This document shows, in pieces, positions 34,999-36,441 of a stretch of DNA of 36,441 nt. The position numbers were made by a program, and so were the translations under genes. The notes beneath the pieces were generated by a model. It was not told where the DNA came from. It worked only from the letters and a program-made list of their open reading frames with translations, and searched no databases. Position 1 is the stretch's first letter. The number at the start of each line of letters is the position of its first letter. The stretch covers positions 254,906-291,346 of the forward strand of contig NZ_FOIT01000003.1 of NCBI RefSeq assembly GCF_900110815.1, given 5' to 3'. This stretch comes from Aliicoccus persicus (GTDB taxonomy: Bacteria; Bacillota; Bacilli; Staphylococcales; Salinicoccaceae).

Positions 34999-35916
34999 AT
35001 GATGACTTATAAAGTTGTCTTTGAAAATGTAACTAAAGCATTTGAAGTAAAAAACAGTAACTTTAGTAAATTAAAGTCACTGTTTTATAGAAGTAAACGT
35101 GAAAGAGAAAATGCTAAGTCATTTTATGCCCTGAATAATATTTCATTTGTCGTCGAAGAAGGTGACTCAGTTGGTATTTTTGGGTTGAATGGTTCTGGTA
35201 AATCTACATTGCTGGACCTAATTGGTGGTGTGACGCAGCCAACAAAAGGGAAAATAACTGTCAACGGTACAATATCATATGTTGCTATAAGTGCTGGATT
35301 GGAAAATGATTTAACAGGTCTTGAGAATATTCGTTATAAATGTCTCATGCATGGACTTAACAATAGAGAAATCGATGAGTTATTTGATTCTATTGTTGAA
35401 TATAGTGAACTAGGTGAGTTTATTAATCAGCCCCTACGAGTATACTCTAGCGGTATGCGTTCTAAATTAGGGTTTGCCATAGCGATTCACATGGATCCTG
35501 ACATACTTATTATTGATGAGGCATTGTCTGTTGGAGATAAGACATTTGCCAATAAGTGTTTAGAATCTATTAAAGGATTCCAAGAAAGAGGGAAGACATT
35601 ATTTTTCGTTTCTCACTCTACTGGAACAACAGCAAAAATGTGTAATAAGGCGATATGGCTACATTTTGGAGAAATGAAATCGGAAGGTACAATTGAAGAG
35701 ATAATTCATGAGTATGAAAGTTTTGTTGAAGGATTTAATCAGCTAACAAAAGAAGAACAAGTACAGTTTAAAGATAAAATGATGGCATCTCAAACAAAAC
35801 CGTTATTGAAAATGCCAAAGTTAGAGGCTGTCAGCAGAAGAACATTATTAAATGCAACCATTCTGTACATTATCTTTATGCTTGCAACACTGTATCATAC
35901 ATGGGTTGTCATATAA
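34999..35916 (+). CDS. tagH: Teichoic acid ABC transporter ATP-binding protein TagH/TarH
   Basis: A 305-aa ATPase that drives TagG. Walker A GLNGSGKST (62-70), signature SSGMR (150-154), Walker B ILIIDE (169-174) and the switch His in VSHST (204-208) are all present. After the nucleotide-binding domain (ending near 240) there is an extension ending in a hydrophobic segment (283-303), which would tether the ATPase to the membrane. S. aureus TarH (about 264 aa) lacks this and B. subtilis TagH (about 527 aa) has a longer one, so this is intermediate. Ribosome site AAGGAGGT 5-6 nt before the ATG. Confidence 0.94.
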   Translation: MMTYKVVFENVTKAFEVKNSNFSKLKSLFYRSKRERENAKSFYALNNISFVVEEGDSVGIFGLNGSGKSTLLDLIGGVTQPTKGKITVNGTISYVAISAGLENDLTGLENIRYKCLMHGLNNREIDELFDSIVEYSELGEFINQPLRVYSSGMRSKLGFAIAIHMDPDILIIDEALSVGDKTFANKCLESIKGFQERGKTLFFVSHSTGTTAKMCNKAIWLHFGEMKSEGTIEEIIHEYESFVEGFNQLTKEEQVQFKDKMMASQTKPLLKMPKLEAVSRRTLLNATILYIIFMLATLYHTWVVI

Positions 35917-35978
35917 TAAAAACAGTTGTGTAATTATGAACTGTAACCTATAAAATAGACAATTTAATAAAAGCGTTA

Positions 35979-36441
35979 GTGGAATTGTCAAGAAAAACTA
36001 GACACAAGGTTAAGAGAATTTTGTTAGCTAATCCTTATCATTTAGAGACTCAAACTCTTTAGGGGACAGGAACCCAAGAGCAGAGTGTAGTCTTTTAGTA
36101 TTGTAGTATGTTTCGATGTATTTAAATATTTCTAATTGAGCTTGTTCTATTGATGAGAAGTTGGCATCATGAACAAGCTCTCTTTTTATAGTTTTATAAA
36201 AGGATTCCATCAATGCATTATCATAAGGATTACCTTTACGACTCATACTAGCTTTAAAATTATATTGGCGTAGTAAAGTTTGAAATCGACTACCTGTGTA
36301 TTGTGATCCCTGATCCGTATGAATAATTAAGCCTGGGGCTGGTTGTTCCTTGCCAACAGCCTGATTTAAAGCATCAATAACGAGCTGATCTTTCATACGT
36401 GTATCCATAGACCAACCCACAATTTTACGAGTAAATACATC
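35979..36441 (-). mobile_element. IS3-family insertion sequence, 3' end (cut by window edge)
   Basis: The element begins near 35979: tggaattgtcaagaaaaact then agacac has the look of an IS3-group terminal repeat, about 40 bp outside the transposase stop. The other end and any target duplication are outside the window. Confidence 0.65.
36028..36441 (-). CDS. IS3-family transposase orfB, C-terminal part
   Basis: The last 137 codons of a DDE transposase of the IS3 group (IS150/IS2-like), reading in from the window edge without a start. IIHTDQGSQYTG carries the second catalytic Asp; MSRKGNPYDNALMESFYKTIKRE carries the final Glu (given here as the family's S-x-x-G-N-x-x-D-N-A-x-x-E-S-F-F pattern); YYNTKRLHSALGFLSPKEFE is the usual end. 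No stop or frameshift within the visible part. 111 bp after tagH and convergent with it. Confidence 0.93.
   Translation of the reverse strand, partial: DVFTRKIVGWSMDTRMKDQLVIDALNQAVGKEQPAPGLIIHTDQGSQYTGSRFQTLLRQYNFKASMSRKGNPYDNALMESFYKTIKRELVHDANFSSIEQAQLEIFKYIETYYNTKRLHSALGFLSPKEFESLNDKD

Overview
The window looks like chromosomal DNA of a low-to-moderate G+C Gram-positive coccus of the Staphylococcaceae/Salinicoccaceae group (Jeotgalicoccus- or Salinicoccus-like; the genus is my inference). The grounds are an Atl-type bifunctional autolysin with GW modules, an LPATG surface protein, a TagGH/TarGH teichoic-acid exporter, a staphylococcal-type folD/purEK-SQLFMNHD locus with PurBox-like operators, and strong AGGAGG ribosome sites.

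Layout. 1-4302: the end of a 41-bp repeat array, then a large reverse-strand autolysin with a long acidic repeat domain. 4489-6888: a three-gene surface-polysaccharide operon (glycosyltransferase, Wzz/CapA-like co-polymerase, CapB-like ATPase homologue without its P-loop). 6985-7353: nine copies of the 41-bp repeat. 7479-11801: cell-envelope proteins (a P/E-rich stalk protein, a polysaccharide deacetylase lipoprotein, a CAP-domain LPATG protein with Asp-Ala repeats). 11877-14593: SelO pseudokinase and an M20 amidohydrolase. 14723-16070: an Ig-like-fold protein and a small hydrophilic protein. 16171-16924: about twelve hairpins, most in register at 51 bp, whose arms change sequence together. 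17050-28516: folD divergent from the purine operon purE-K-S-Q-L-F-M-N-H-D. 28578-30372: an AT-rich island with a HEPN/Abi_2 abortive-infection gene, a probable small RNA directly upstream of it, and a FlgT-like small protein. 30595-35916: YdcF-like protein, a large two-part glycosyltransferase, TagG and TagH. 35979-end: an IS3-family element cut by the window edge.

How it fits together. Most of the window concerns the cell envelope (wall hydrolysis, polysaccharide modification and export, anchored surface proteins). The purine block should convert PRPP to IMP with FolD supplying one-carbon folates, but two things are odd: purC is missing between purK and purS, and PurQ has Gln where the catalytic nucleophile Cys should be, together with changes at other glutaminase motifs. 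The most system-like element is the Abi locus at 28833-30372: a consensus promoter drives an RNA of about 65 nt that ends in an intrinsic terminator whose U-run touches the Abi start codon and whose 3' arm contains the Abi Shine-Dalgarno. This fits an AbiF-type RNA-regulated HEPN toxin.
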